64,000 nucleotides of DNA, taken from the NCBI GenBank assembly GCA_000310025.1, contig FN649752.1, positions 1,887,315 to 1,951,314 on the forward strand, read 5' to 3'. Of the stretch, positions 12,850-25,178 are shown one piece after another. This DNA is from Ectocarpus siliculosus (lineage: Eukaryota; Sar; Phaeophyceae; Ectocarpales; Ectocarpaceae). The position numbers were made by a program, and so were the translations under genes. The notes under the pieces were generated by a model. It ran no database searches. It was not told the origin of the DNA and was given only the letters and a program-made list of their open reading frames with translations. Each line of letters opens with the position of its first letter. The first letter of the stretch is position 1.

Positions 12850-15800
12850 GCCGTCGCTGCTGCTGCCCTTTTTTGCCGGCCCCTGTGGAACGAAAAAAAC
12901 ACACCACACAGGCCAATCGTGATGAAATAGTCGGTGAGAGTACCACAGGAGAGGTAGGGATACTGTACTCGTAGAATGTTGTATTTCGCTCGCCGTAAGC
13001 ATTTGAATATGGGGCGGGAGTGCTGGGGAACGGAAGCGCTTTTCAAACCCTTGCTAGTTCCCGTGGTGTGTTCGTACTTTCTTGTTTCGTGTTCAAAGCC
13101 TTGCTTCACGATACATGCCTGCCGTTGGACCAACTCACCGTGCCGTTGCAGCCGTTGCAGCCGTCTGCCATCCGGTCCCTGCACGCAGCCATGTCCGCGT
13201 CGAACTTGGACATGATGGCAGCGGTCATGTCTCGAACCCCGTTGAACCGGGCGCTACAACATGCATTCATGTGTCGGATGGGGGGAACAGATTGGGCGCA
13301 TGTGAGTTTTGTGTTGTGCAACAGAGTAGCACTTGCTACCCTTTGCTTTAACGGTCAATCGGAGCAGCGGTGTTGGCAACAATAATAACTTGCTTTATTT
13401 CTGCATCACCACCAGGCTCAACCCAGCATAACAGCCTCGTCGTGCCAGCCATAGCACTAGATAGGTATGACGGGGGCAGCGGAAGCAACGGGGCAAGCCT
13501 GCAAGCATCAGGGCTTCCAGCACCAACAGCAATCGCCAGAGTGGCCAGGCATAACAGGATCAACCGCAGCAGGGAACAACAACAACAAAACCAGAAACAT
13601 CAATGATGCACACAGTAGTAGCTCTCCATCATGTTAAGTGTTGCGAGCTTAAAAGCTCTTGGCAGACACAAGCCGTAGCTACGGAAACCAAACCCAAGGA
13701 CGGCAAGGCAGTCACCACTTCGACCCCGTAAAAATCTGGCATGCACTCTCCCCTCGCATCCGATAACGCGCACGAATGCTTACCCGACTCGCGACGGGAC
13801 TGTCTTCACCGTGGCGTCATTGCTGACACCCCGTGGGCGGAATAAGAAGTTCAGCAAGCCGTACACCGGCGGCTTGGGTGCGTCCACTGCATCCGCAATG
13901 GACACCGGTGCTCCCGCCTGCATGGCCTTGTCGGCCAAGAAGTGGGCGAGGTCTAGCGACTGGGAATCCAGTCGCTGGAGCTCCGCGGCGCACGCGATAA
14001 ACGCCGCTTGGGTCTCGCGCGCCTGTTAAAAGTGAGAATCGCACAAAAACAACCAACGAGACACAGCGGTAGGGGCCGACGGTTTGTAGAGGGGGGTTAC
14101 AGAGTTTCTCTCGTCATGACTGGCTCTCCGGGGGTCGGGCTGTGTTATCTTTCCACGGTGGGCTGCCCATGCACTCCAATGCCAGCAGGTTCGACAAGCG
14201 TGTATGTACCTTCCTCCTAACGCATGATCCACTGCCTTTGGTTCGGTCGATAGCGTGGCGTGACGTCGAGTATCACTTTCCCCCACCCCCCTACTGTGTA
14301 GTAACTCACCGCTGTACCTCTCCCGGCGATGCCTTTGCGACCGCTCAAGGCATGCTTGAAAACATGCAAGCGCTGCTGTGAATGTACTGTAGACTATCGA
14401 TCGAAATACTATTTTAGGGCCCCGCGATTGATCGCCCTGGGCATGCAACAATACAATTGGTGTTGAAACTGCGACTTCTTCCGAATCGCGAAAACAGATA
14501 CTAGCAATAGCGTGACACACGGTACAGTACCCTTGACGTCACGCTCAGGCACGTGTATCTGATGCATACCTCTTCATCGCAGGCCATCGTCTCTTCCAGG
14601 CGGTCCATGGCCCTTTCCTCGACTTCTCCCAGCTGGACTTGGCAGCCGGAGAGGTCGTCCCGCAGCTGCCTGGTGAAAACCAGCGTCACGTCTCCCATCT
14701 CCTCCAAGCGGGTGCTATAATGAAGGGCATCGAAGCAGCCGAGACGAGCGAGCGGAGGGTGAGGGGGAGGGTCACGGCTACTTCTTGCTTCTGTCGCCCC
14801 TCCCCTAGCCTCTCGCTTCATTTAAAGACATAGGGCGGCAGGGGGTGACAAGGGTTCGTTTGGTCCTGCCAACACCTAGGCCCGACCGTGAAAGTTTCTG
14901 CTCGCAACTGCTGAAAGTGGTCGGGACCGAGCAACACACGGCGCTAGCGGGACGCTCCACAACGATCAGGACTTCAATCCCGGGTGTGCATATCTCCCGA
15001 AATGGTTGCCATACAGGTCGTCCAGACTGCACGGGTCCGCCCGAAGTAACTACAGGAGCAGTGACAGTAGTGACAGCAGCACAAGCACCAAAAACCACGC
15101 GACGAGCAACCATCACCAAGCACAGCCACACCAACGGCAATCACTTGCCGAACCGACACTAAACTGCCCTATCACGTGCCCCCCCCCGTTGAGGTCAACC
15201 GAAAACAACGACGAGTACGTACCGGATCTTGTCGTACGTTGCCGCGGAGGAGACGGGGCCTTCCCCGCTCCACCTCTGGGCGCCGACGGCCTTCTCGACC
15301 GCGGTCAGAACGGCAACAGTCTGCTTGTCGAGGTTCTCCAGGCTGGCCGCACACGAATCGGCAGCCGTCTCGGCCTCGTCCACCTACGCAGGGTCAACGG
15401 CGACCAGATTTCGAGCCAAAACAACAACAGTGACGAGATTGCGGTGGGGGGAAGGCGGAGAGCGGGTGAGCGATGAGGGCCAAGAGGGTTGCTGTCTTCC
15501 CATCGATGGTAGTTCTCCGTATGTTTCAGGCTATACACAACACTACACTACGCTAAACTGCAGCACCTTCAAAAATATACAAAAATCAGGCGGCGTGCTT
15601 ACCTTGCTCTTGAGGTCCAACACCTCCTCTTTCAGGTCCTGCCGCCGCCGCTCCTCTGACTCCTGCTTGGCCGAGAAGGAGTAGATCGTCGTCGCGACGC
15701 CATCCAAATGAGCGCTGCAATACACCAAAAGCAGGGAGAGAACGGGGGCATACGCTGTGCTGTTAATTCCCGGTTACTGCGGGGTCAGGTCATTGTGAGA

Positions 15801-18800
15801 CACAGCGGGGAGCGACGCCCACAAACAAGACTGGCAATAGCAGTACCGTGGCAATAGGAGTACCGACCGGGCCGGCTGGAACATGAACGGCTTGGCGGTT
15901 GTTCGAATCAGGAGGTATCGGGAGTGTTAACACCGTCAAGGATTTGAGTGAGAGCCGCCGCAACTCAATCGCAACAAAGTCAGAGCCACTACATATTTCG
16001 GGCAAACACCCATCAAATCGTACAACGTGGCGTAAAGGTTGAAGGGTGGACATGTTGCTGTTCACCTGTGGCAAGCCGAGATTGCCTTTTCAATGTTTCC
16101 TCCAAAGGCAAAAAATTCAAAAACACCAGCACATCCCGGGTTCAATATTTCAAGTTAATCGTGAACCACGCTAAACTAACAACCTTTAGCCATCGACATC
16201 AAACACTCCCAGCTACTGTACACCAACGGCGAGAGAGGGGTCGACAAATCATCGTAACCATGCGCCAATGCCAACCTCGCCCTCACAAACAACAAGCACC
16301 ACCGCTACTAGAAGCATGTAGATCCGCGCCAAATTACCACCCTCTACCGGGGGCGCTAGCACGCCGAAGAGCTTGCTTACCACGCTCGTTGGCGCGCCTC
16401 ATGAGCTGCCGACAGGCTGGCCGCTGCCCACGTGGTGGCCTCCGCAGGCCTGGGGGTAGCCGGCTGGAGACCCCCTCCAAGCAGGTTCGCACTCTCTCCC
16501 GCCAAGACGGAAAGGGTGGATGACGCCTCGTTCACCTCTGCGAAGCACTGCAGGCACGACGCAAGGTCTTGGCGCTGGTGTTGCACGGTGGACTTGAGGG
16601 AGTCGATCGTGCCGTCAGCGGCGACGAGCTCGGCGCGAAGGTCGGTCTCCATCGTGAGGAACTTTGCCGCGTCAGCAGCGGCGGCGGTCTCCAGGTTCGC
16701 CACGATCCCTTGAAGGCCCTTGATCTCGTCTCGGAGGGCTCGGGAGAGCACCGCAGCGTCGTTGCTTGCGGTCGCGGCGGCCGTCCTCTCGATTTCGAAT
16801 CGAGCGGCGTCAGCAGCGGCAGCGGTCTCGAGGTTGGCCACGGTGTCTTGCAGCCCCTTGACGTCGGCTCGGAGGGCTTGAGCGAGCACCGCAGCGTCGT
16901 TGCTGGCGGCCTTGGCGGCCGTCCTCTCCGACGCGAGTCGGGCGGCGTCTACCACAGCGGCATGCTTCAGCCTCTTCACGGCCGAGGAGAGCAGAAAAAT
17001 GTCCTCCTCCAGCCCAGCGATCCGGCCGAGCTGGATGTCGGAGCGCCTCTGGCGGCACGTTACCACGTATCATGGCGGGTGGAAAAGGAAGAAGAAGGGG
17101 CGTGTGAGTGTGGGGGGAAAACTTCGGAGCAACTGTAAAGAAACCGACAACAACTACACAAAAAAAACGCAACAACAACAAGAGCGGCAACAACGCTGCC
17201 AGAATGCGTACGATGGATGTTCCTGTCATGCCACGAAGCGACACATCATGTACCGATAAAACAAAGCCTGCGGAATTCTTGAGGGTCGTTGTGGCACACG
17301 GTTTGTTGTCTATTGAGGTGGGGGGGGGGGGCGTCCACTGAAGGAAGGACACGTACACATCACGACTCACGGCGGTGTCACGGTACCATGTTCGTTCCTC
17401 CGAGTGTGCACTACAGCGAGCGGTGGCATGACAAATTCACACAACCACGATGGGGCTGGCTTCTACCGCAAAGCAAAGTGTTCTCTATATTAGATCAGTT
17501 GTTTCACGTGCGCTGCCTTTGCAAAACTACATGCAGTTCATGAGAACTGCCGGAGAGGTCTATACCGCACTCAACAACCCATCACTGCATCACTGTAGTG
17601 GATGTACGACATAGGACTTACCCTCACGTCACGAGCAACTCTTGCCGCCTTGGACATCAGTCGTTCGGGAAGGCTCCTGAAATTGATTCGAAGAACGGAA
17701 ACGGCATGCATGCGGTAAAATACCAGCCGACGGATTGGAAAAAACAATGCGGGTTCTTCAGACACGGCGGTTAAGTAGGAATGCGCATCGTGTTGTACGA
17801 AGCAGCTCGATCTACGGAACCTCCGCCATGATGGAAATGATGGACAAATGGCACACCAAGAACGTGCAACTCGGTGCAACCCGGTGATACCGTACCGGGA
17901 AATTAAATACTCCCTCGGGTACATGTAGTGTTCACCGCAGCAAGTTCCTCAGTCACGCATGCTCTATCTACTGTGCATGGCACCGAGCACAGAGACTCAC
18001 GGTATTTGACTCCCACCGAGCTAGCTATATTCTAGCTCCCGACCTTGACTCCGATGGCGGGGGGGGGGGGGGGGGGGGNNNNNNNNNNNNNNNNNNNNNN
18101 NNNAGCCGGGACGGAGCACGCCGGGTTCTCACCGGACCAGGCTCTCACATCACCAAGCGCGAAGCGCCGTGAGGTATTTGGCGAGTCGCATGAAGGGTGA
18201 GCTGCATCCTGCTAAGGGTGTTCGGCATCTTGTGCTTACTTCCTTGCGTACGGATGACAGCTACGTATGACTTAATTTATTTTCTGGTGCTTTCACTTCC
18301 AGAGACAGTTGTAAGCACTGTGTAACTGCCTCGAGGAAGCTTGACCATTTTAACACAACGTGGTACGATCATCCCCCGTTGCGCGGAGTGAGGTTTCTCG
18401 ACCCCGCACAACATGATCTACTCGACCACCATTATGGTTACCGCCGAAAAAAAAAAAAAGATGTAAAAAATAAAAAAACGGTAACCTGGTTGCCGAGTTC
18501 ACGAAGTGAATTGGTTTGTTTTCCAACGTCGTTGCCAAGCAACGAAAACCCAATCCCGATGGCAAACACCGAGTGGGTGGCTTGTTTTACAAGGTGGTTG
18601 CCAAGGGAGGAAAACCCAATCCGGAGGGCAAACCCGGAGAGGGGGGGGGGGGGGGGCATTTTGGATTCCCCTGTCCAGCCTTGGAAAACAGCACGATCTA
18701 ATAATCAATCGTGGACTTTGATGGTCGGAGAAGTGACCAAATCGAAGGAAGGGTAAAAAAAAAAACCAACGTGACACTGCCCTCGCACCTCATCATCGCC

Positions 18801-21800
18801 ACGGCAGCCTGCTGGCGGTCGTACTGCGCCACCACGGCAATTACCTCCTCCAGCTTCCCGCCGCGGAAGCCCTTCGTCATCGCTACCTCCGTGAGGGAGC
18901 GAAGAAGCTCAATGTCCACTTCGTCGGTGGCCTTCATGGCCTGCGTCACTTCTCCCACCCCCCGCTTTGGGCCCTGGACAACGAAAGAACACCATTTCGA
19001 GGGGGCGGGGGGGGGGGGGGTGTACTCATAGTCGTGCATGCCGTAGTCGTTAGACCATTGACCTCGCATCCCTACAAAGCCGGGACGGAGCTCGCCGGGT
19101 TCTCACCGGACCAGGCTCTCACATCACCAAGCGCGAAGCGCCGTGAGGTATTTGGCGAGTCGCATGAAGGGTGAGCTGCATCCTGCTAAGGGTGTTCGGC
19201 ATCTTGTGCTTACTTCTTTGCGTACGGATGACAGCTACGTATGACTTAGTTTATTTTCTGGTGCTTTTTCTTCCAGAGACAGTTGTAAGCACTGTGTAAC
19301 TGCCTCGAGGATGCTTGACCATTTTAACACAACGTGGTGCGATCATCGCCCGTTGCGCGGAGTGAGGTTTCTCCACCCCGCACAACATGATCTACTCGAC
19401 CACCATTATGGTTACCGCCAAAAAAAAAACCGAGGTAAAAAAAAAAACTGTAACCTGGTTGCCGAGTTCACGAAGTGAATTGGCTTGTTTCACAACGTCG
19501 TTGCCAAGCGACGAAAACCCAATCCCGATGGCAAACACCGAGCGGGGGGCTTTTTTTACAACGTCGTTGCCAAGCGACGAAAACCCAACCCCGATGGCAA
19601 ACACCGGGGGGGGCGGGGCGGGGTAAATCTTGTCGTCTACAGCCTACAGTCTCGAGAGTAGGCTTCTTTGCGTGCGGAATAATACAGGGCGGCAGGAAAT
19701 CGGTGTTTCAGGCACAGACTTGTTTGTGTCATTGCCCGTGCGGATACAGATGGATACTACTGCACCTTGTGGCTGTGGAACAATACTCGTTCGTCCCTCT
19801 CGTTACTGCTACTTACTTTTATAAGCATGTACTGCCGTAATACGCCTACATCCAGTAGTCTAGAATACGCTGTCTCGCATTTTGTTTTTTTGAACGAGCA
19901 GTCAGTGCGGATTGTATATTTAGATACTCCCTTTGGCACCCATCGGATCGTTGAGCATTTCATCTGATGGGCCCATTTTTGAACAACAAAACCTGTCGTT
20001 CATCTCCATTTCCTCCGCTCTCATCATGATGAGACAAACAAAAATGGAGAATCTTCAAAAACATTTTGGCGTTCCCTTTCTGGAATTTTGTTTTTCCGCC
20101 CACCTTGTCGAAAGCACGCCGGAGCCCCCGGACGTGCCAGTAAAAAGACCTAGGAAGGTCGGGTTTCTCGGCTCGAAGCCTGGCGGTCACTTGGCCGGTG
20201 ACCGCCCTGAGGATTGCTGCGTCGTCCCCGACATCTTGCCCCTGCAGCACCCAAACAGCAGCAAGCCGGAAAAAAAGAACATATCCGTGTCAAGTCTTGG
20301 GAGAACCTTGATGTATGTCAGTTCAGTTCAACTGGCGGCAATCAATTATCCTGATCGGAGAGTTTGAGGGCGTCGTGGGAAACCTTGATGTTGTTACTGT
20401 ATGTACTGCTGTATCCATATGATATGTCCGTTCAGTCCAACTGACGACGTGCAATCAATTCAAATGAATTCCCGATCGGACAGTTTTGACACGTGAAAAA
20501 TACTTGCCCGCCTGCCGGGAATGCATCTGGCAATCGGCGGAACATCCTCCACGTGTCCCTGTCGTGCCTCATCCCGCCAAGCAACAAAGAAGTAGATGCT
20601 GTGAACAGCTCCAGCGGGTTAACCGGACAAACGAACCAGTAACGAGGCTTTTGTTGTGCTCCTATGTATGCATATGATGAGCAGGTGCCGTCCGTACGCA
20701 GCGATCTGCGAGTCTTTACTCTTGTGTGCAACAAACGGAGTACAGTGGGGGGCCCTCTATAGTGCCGGTTGAATAGTGCCAACTGCCGGTATAGTGCCGG
20801 TAAAATCTCTCCACACAGAAAGCGCCCTCAATAGTGCCAAACGGCACTATTGAGGGCGGGCCTGGTATAGTGCCGGTTGGGCACCACGTCAGCCCGCAAT
20901 AGTGCCGGTTCACACACGCACGCACACACACCACCACACTCCCAAAATACAGACACCGTGCTGCTGCAGTCCAACACAGCTCTACGCAGAGGCGCACCAT
21001 GCCGTGTGCGGAAGGTGAACTGTGCCTTCAACAGAACAGAACGCCGAAGGCCCCTCATGGCCACGTCTGCAAGGGAGGATGTGGCGGGCGGCTCCATGGC
21101 ACTTGCGGCAGCGTGGAGGGTGACTTCGAAACATCCCGCATCTGCAGTTCTTGCGTCGCTGCTAAGACTGGCAAGCGCAAAGCGACCGCAGCTGGGGTTG
21201 ATGCTGGGGCGGGACCATCTAAACGTCCGACAGAGAAAGGGGGGGGGAAGAAGGCTTCTCGCGCGCGGCTGAGCAACGCTGACAAGGTTGAGGTCCTCAA
21301 GCTGCTGGATGCCAAGATTTTTCATGAGCAGATAGATCGCTTTAAGTGCTCGGAACGGCTGGTCCGCAAGGTGAAAGCTGAACGGAAGGAAGTGGAGGCT
21401 AAGGCAGCTGCAGGCGACGGAAGCCAGAAAACCGCACGCAGAGGAGACTTTCCGGAGGTAGGTAGAGTACACGACATGCCTGGCAATTTCCTCTCGAACG
21501 TTGTTTTTCCCCGCCATTTTTCAAAAATGCCCTCATGTCGCCGATTTCTACTGCTGTACCTTTTTTTTTTTTGCCCTTCCTTGTTTCTTTGCCTTTCCCT
21601 TTTCGTCTTTTCGTATGTATCATATGGTGTTTTTTTTTTTCATGTCACCTCCTTTTTTTCTTTCTCTTTGCCTTTTTTTGTTATGTCTTTGGCCTTTGAG
21701 GTCCTCGATGTCCACACTCATAGACCTTCCGATTATTTGTCCTTGAAATTGAAAGAGCACTGTTGTGTACATATTCGCACCCGCTTTTTTTTCAAAACAA

Positions 21801-24800
21801 ACAAGCAGACGTAAGCAGATGTAAGCAGATGTAGCCTGTACGAGCGTCTCCTCGCAACTTTCCCTTTCCCCTCCCGCAATTTTTTCTTTCCGGGTGTAGT
21901 GGCACTTAAAAAACATCAGCTTTGTTTACGGTGTACCGCGGCGTCGTCCCTCGTATCTGCGCCGCGCAGTGTAGATGCTTACGTTTGAAACTAATCGTTG
22001 GTCGTTTGAACCTCTGCATTGTATACTCTTTTTCGCCGGCAGGTGGATGAGATAGTTACTGATCTGCTCGATAAAGCCCGGAAGGCCAAGATGCCCGTCA
22101 CACGGGACGTACTTCGAAGCTTCGGCCGTTCCACCGTGGCAACCCTGCTCGCTGAGCCCGCTACTTCTGCAGCAGTGAGGGCGAGGGTCGAGGACTTCAA
22201 GGCCGGTGAAAAGTGGGCCAAGAACTTCGTGAAGCGCAACAAGGTGCTGAGTGCGAGACTTCATGGCGAGGCTGGTAGTGTCGACCCAGCGGCCATCGAG
22301 AAGGGCATGGAGGAAGTCAGGAGCCTTTGCGCGAAGTACCCAGCTAGGTTCATCTTCAACGTGGACGAGACAGGCATCCAGTGGAAGCTTATGCCCAGGC
22401 GCACGTATCTTTCCTCCTCGGAGGACCGCAAGAAGGCGCGGGGCTCCAAGAGCATGTACTTCAAGGATCGGATGTCTGCCATCATGTGCAGCAACGCCGA
22501 CGGCACTGCAAAGGTGGACATGGCCATCATCGGGAGGTCGAAGGTGCCTCGCTGCTTCACGGACGCGCCTTCACCTCTGAAGTACTTCTCGCAGGCCAAC
22601 GCGTGGTCTGACTCCGCGACGTTCCTCAAGTGGTGGCTTGAAGTCTTCCTCCCGTTCATTCGGCGCTTCACTCACGAAAAGGTGCTGATCCTGATGGACG
22701 GCTGCTCCTCTCACGGCGATCTCGTTGATGATCGTGGGCAAGTTACCATCAAGTTCTATCCTCCGAACTGCACCAGCCTGCACCAGCCCATGGACATGGG
22801 GATCATCGCGAAGACGAAGGTCCTCTACAGGAAGGAGCTGCTCGACGTGAAGGCATCCACAATGTTGGTCGCTGAGACCCTTCGCGCCCAGGCCAAAGCC
22901 AGTAAGATGAAGGCCGGGACGATGGGGCTGGCGCAGGGGCACCAACCTCACCTACGGGACGCCGCTGAACTTCTTCAGAAAAGCATGGGGCAGCGTCACT
23001 CCCCAGGACATCGCCAGGTCAGGTTTGAACATGTTCTGTTGCTATGTAGATGCTTCAACTCGGGCGGTGGTGCTAGCACAATAGCTTTGGTGGCACGTTT
23101 CGTGGCAGAGGTGGTACGGATTTTTTTTGAGAAAGTTTCCTGCAGGGGCATCCCTCGTTTGCAATAAAAATTTCCTCTTTTTTTGCATGCGGATGAGTCA
23201 ACTTCTGCCGCTGGGTCCGTCTAATATCTGCGTTGCACTCAAAAACGGATGCGGTTCGTATTCTCGGCAACCCCGCGACCAGGTGCTTTGTCAAAGCCGA
23301 CACGCTTCCGCAGGAGATGGCGGCTGAGCTCACCAACCTCCACGGGAAAACCCAGGCCCGCATCCACGAGCCTGCGTTGAGGTCCCTCACGAAGAGTGTC
23401 CACTCGTTGAGCACGAGCGTGCACGACGCGCAGCAGCAGGGGTCTCGCATCGAAGACGAGGACCTGAGTGAAATGTTCGCAGAACTCAACGTCTCACCCG
23501 GAGAGCCTGCCCCGGAGGAGGCGGTGGACTTAGTTCAGGCGTGGGCTACCATCGAGGATGACGGTGACGTGGTGGAGGCTTTTCGACAGGATGCAGCGGA
23601 CGAAATGACGGCACAGCTAGCGGGAACGCGCCTATCTACCTGCCGCGAGGAGGAATCCGAAGATGAGGCGGACAGTGATCATGAGGACACGGGGGGCGGC
23701 CGCCGCGCCCCACCGGCTTACGGTGAACTGTCTTCTCACTTCGGCGTCCTGGAGGTGGCCGCGCGGGAGAGTGGAAACGGGGACGCTGCGTTCCACCTAT
23801 CGAAAGCGAAGATGGCGATGATCGCGCCGCATGCCGCTAAGGGCGTGCGCCAGACAGACATGAGAGAGTTTGTTGATGAGTGAGGGGGGGACAGCTATAC
23901 CGCAGTTTTTTTCTTTTTGTTTTGTTTTATTTTTGTCCGCTTCGTTGCTGGCGCGTTTATTGGTTGTGTTGGCGTGTCTCATCACGCAACATCGTAGGGA
24001 GGCAGCGAGGAACGTGATATTTTTTCAAGTATACTAAGTTGCACGGACGGGAGCTGTACACGGGGTTTGGCTCCGAAGGTGAATTCTGCGCGTGCATGCG
24101 GGAATGGTTTCGCGGCAAACTCAGCTATCAGAGTGGAACCCACCTTTGTCTCAGAAAAGGCTGCCCCTGCCGCCCACAAAGTATATTCACCACACTCGAT
24201 CCACATGCTACTCTGTTGGCCTCGCAAATGGTAAGCGATACACCATGAACTCAAACAGCAGTGCCTCAGTAGTGCCAGACCGGCACTACTGAGGGATATC
24301 GATCACCCAAATAGTGCCGTTTGGCACTATTGAGGCACTATTCCCAGTTGTGCCGGTGCCCGCTATAGTGCCGGTGAACGCCCTGCGCACGTACCGGCAC
24401 TATAGAGGGCCCCCCACTGTAATTAGAAAATCTACTGCTGTAGAAAATCCTGCTGTAAAAACAAGCGCAGGGAAAAAAATCTCCCACGACTTGAACTACT
24501 TGGAAGTAGAACTGATTTGCTTGCAACAGCTCTTTGGCTCACCACGTTGACCGACTCCTGGGCGGTAGCAGCGACGCAGCCGGCCGCGGGGCACCCGCCC
24601 CTCTTCTTTGAGAGCAGCATCGTCGCCCCGGGGGGGCACCTCTGTTCCCATTCCACGGGCGAGCAGGAGGGGTGTTGCCGAATGTCGGCCTGGCTCCTGT
24701 AGGCAAGAAGCCAAGCTGGCTCCTCGACCATGTTGTGGTCGTTGGTGAACCCCAGTGGTGTGCAGGTCACGGGGGAAGGTACTCCACGGCTGTACATACA

Positions 24801-25178
24801 TGTGACACGACAGACATCCATGCGCAGGAAACGACGGCAGAGAGGGCATTCAGTGTGTAGAAGATACTGTCGATGTCATGCACCAGACATGTGTGCTGGT
24901 GAAATTGGAGCGCAGCAGCGCTCTCTGCAGCAGCAGAAAGTAAAAGTATACTCATCATGCAGCAGGTCTGCTGGGAGAAGGGATGGATTTTTGATTTTTG
25001 CCACTTACCAAATGGCCGGCAGACGGTATTTGCCGGCGGCGTCGAGGGAGCCCTCCTCGCCCTCGACGAGGAGAGCAGCACAGCAATCTCCTTCAGGGGT
25101 GATGGTGGGGTTGTCTTCCGTGCCGTGTGCGAGCACCAGGGGCAGCACACACGCCAGCACCAGCGTCCACGCCCTCAT
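12652..25178 (-). CDS. Secretory coiled-coil protein of unknown function, 14 exons
   Basis: Exons in coding order: 25178-25009, 24696-24543, 20608-20504, 20241-20104, 18973-18789, 17676-17622, 17048-16381, 15714-15603, 15383-15223, 14714-14570, 14375-14310, 14022-13784, 13253-13139, 12882-12652 (TAG). All phases agree, giving 847 residues. It starts with a clear signal peptide (MRAWTLVLACVLPLVLAHG), then a Cys-containing segment, then long Ala/Glu-rich helical coiled coil. The 668-base exon holds a 46-residue unit twice in tandem (blocks such as ERTAA, SNDAAVL, KGLQ, VANLETAAAAD) and the start of a third. The last exon is an acidic Ser/Asp tract ending DPPKLGEP. I recognise no family. The third exon's acceptor (20609) and the 22-residue exon at 14310-14375 are the weakest. 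A pogo-like transposon makes up most of the intron between exons 2 and 3. It could act in the secretory lumen or cell wall; that is inference. Confidence 0.7.
16420..16960 (-). repeat. Tandem 46-residue (138-bp) coding repeat
   Basis: Inside the largest exon of the coiled-coil gene, two adjacent 138-base units encode near-identical 46-residue blocks that differ by conservative changes (AQALRADVKG versus SRALRDEIKG). A third, diverged unit begins after the second TAAAAD. Heptad-compatible, so likely an extended coiled coil grown by duplication. Confidence 0.8.
18060..18656 (+). repeat. G-run-bounded repeat, copy A (crosses assembly gap)
   Basis: Starts in a run of G that passes into Ns, resumes at 18104 and ends in another G run at 18641-18656. 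It shares the whole internal order with copies at 19001-19623 and 26885-27487: GCCGGGACGGAGCACGCCGG, then CACCAAGCGCGAAGCGCC, a TACGGATGACAGCT block, an A-rich tract, and subrepeats with TTGCCAAG-GACGAAAACCC. No coding capacity. Confidence 0.85.
18079..18103. other. Assembly gap (25 N)
   Basis: Run of N directly after a poly-G tract, so the true length of the G tract and the start of repeat copy A are unknown. Confidence 1.
19001..19623 (+). repeat. G-run-bounded repeat, copy B
   Basis: About 620 bases, bounded by GC-interrupted G runs on both sides. It begins TGTACTCATAGTCGTGCATG after the first run. The 3' part has two tandem copies of a ~58-base unit containing ACGTCGTTGCCAAGCGACG and GATGGCAAACACCG. 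It lies in the intron between two exons of the coiled-coil gene. Confidence 0.9.
20743..20769 (+). repeat. Left terminal inverted repeat of the pogo-like element
   Basis: 27 bases identical to the reverse complement of 24393-24419. Followed inward by repeated ATAGTGCC motifs at about 20773, 20790, 20831, 20866 and 20898. Confidence 0.98.
20999..23883 (+). pseudogene. pogo-like transposase, three exons, with a one-base frameshift
   Basis: Exons 20999-21457, 22043-23017 and 23283-23883; about 677 residues if in frame. The start has ACC before ATG. Residues 1-55 hold a Cys/His cluster (Cys 24, 28, 36, 49, 52 and His 33) that looks zinc-binding. Two helix-turn-helix-like DNA-binding stretches follow (about 95-135 and 155-230). 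The DDE core reads NVDETG (Asp ~261), LILMDGCSSH (Asp ~372) and HQPMDMGII (Asp ~404), the DDD pattern of pogo enzymes. The AAAA at 22979-22982 is one base too long: with three A the frame reads on as LLQ then KAWGSVTPQDIAR and joins exon 3 (CFVKADTLPQEM) in phase. As given, the product is truncated in the catalytic domain's C-terminal side. The donor at 23018 is GTCAGG. The acidic tail ends MREFVDE. Confidence 0.85.
24393..24419 (-). repeat. Right terminal inverted repeat of the pogo-like element
   Basis: Perfect 27-base inverted copy of 20743-20769. Subterminal ATAGTGCC/GGCACTAT hairpin motifs lie at 24265-24380. Confidence 0.98.

Larger units (their letters stand above)
20743..24419 (+). 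mobile_element. Complete pogo-like (Tc1/mariner superfamily) DNA transposon
   Basis: 3,677 bp with perfect 27-bp terminal inverted repeats (CAGTGGGGGGCCCTCTATAG then TGCCGGT), flanked on both sides by TA (20741-20742 and 24420-24421), the target duplication of this superfamily. It carries one transposase gene in + orientation. Both ends hold several extra copies of ATAGTGCCGGT in both orientations. It is inserted antisense in an intron of the coiled-coil gene; without it that intron would be about 255 bases. Confidence 0.95.

Noticed and set aside
12549-13184. 211-codon Ala/Thr-rich open frame, minus
   Set aside because: Out-of-frame reading of the GAC/AGC-rich last exon of the coiled-coil gene; the correct frame gives the Ser/Asp tail and the stop at 12652.
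14150-14209. Extra exon of the coiled-coil gene (minus, RLSNLLALECMGSPPWKD)
   Set aside because: Coding-like composition, but no donor keeps the phase of the next exon; the flanking exons already join in frame without it.
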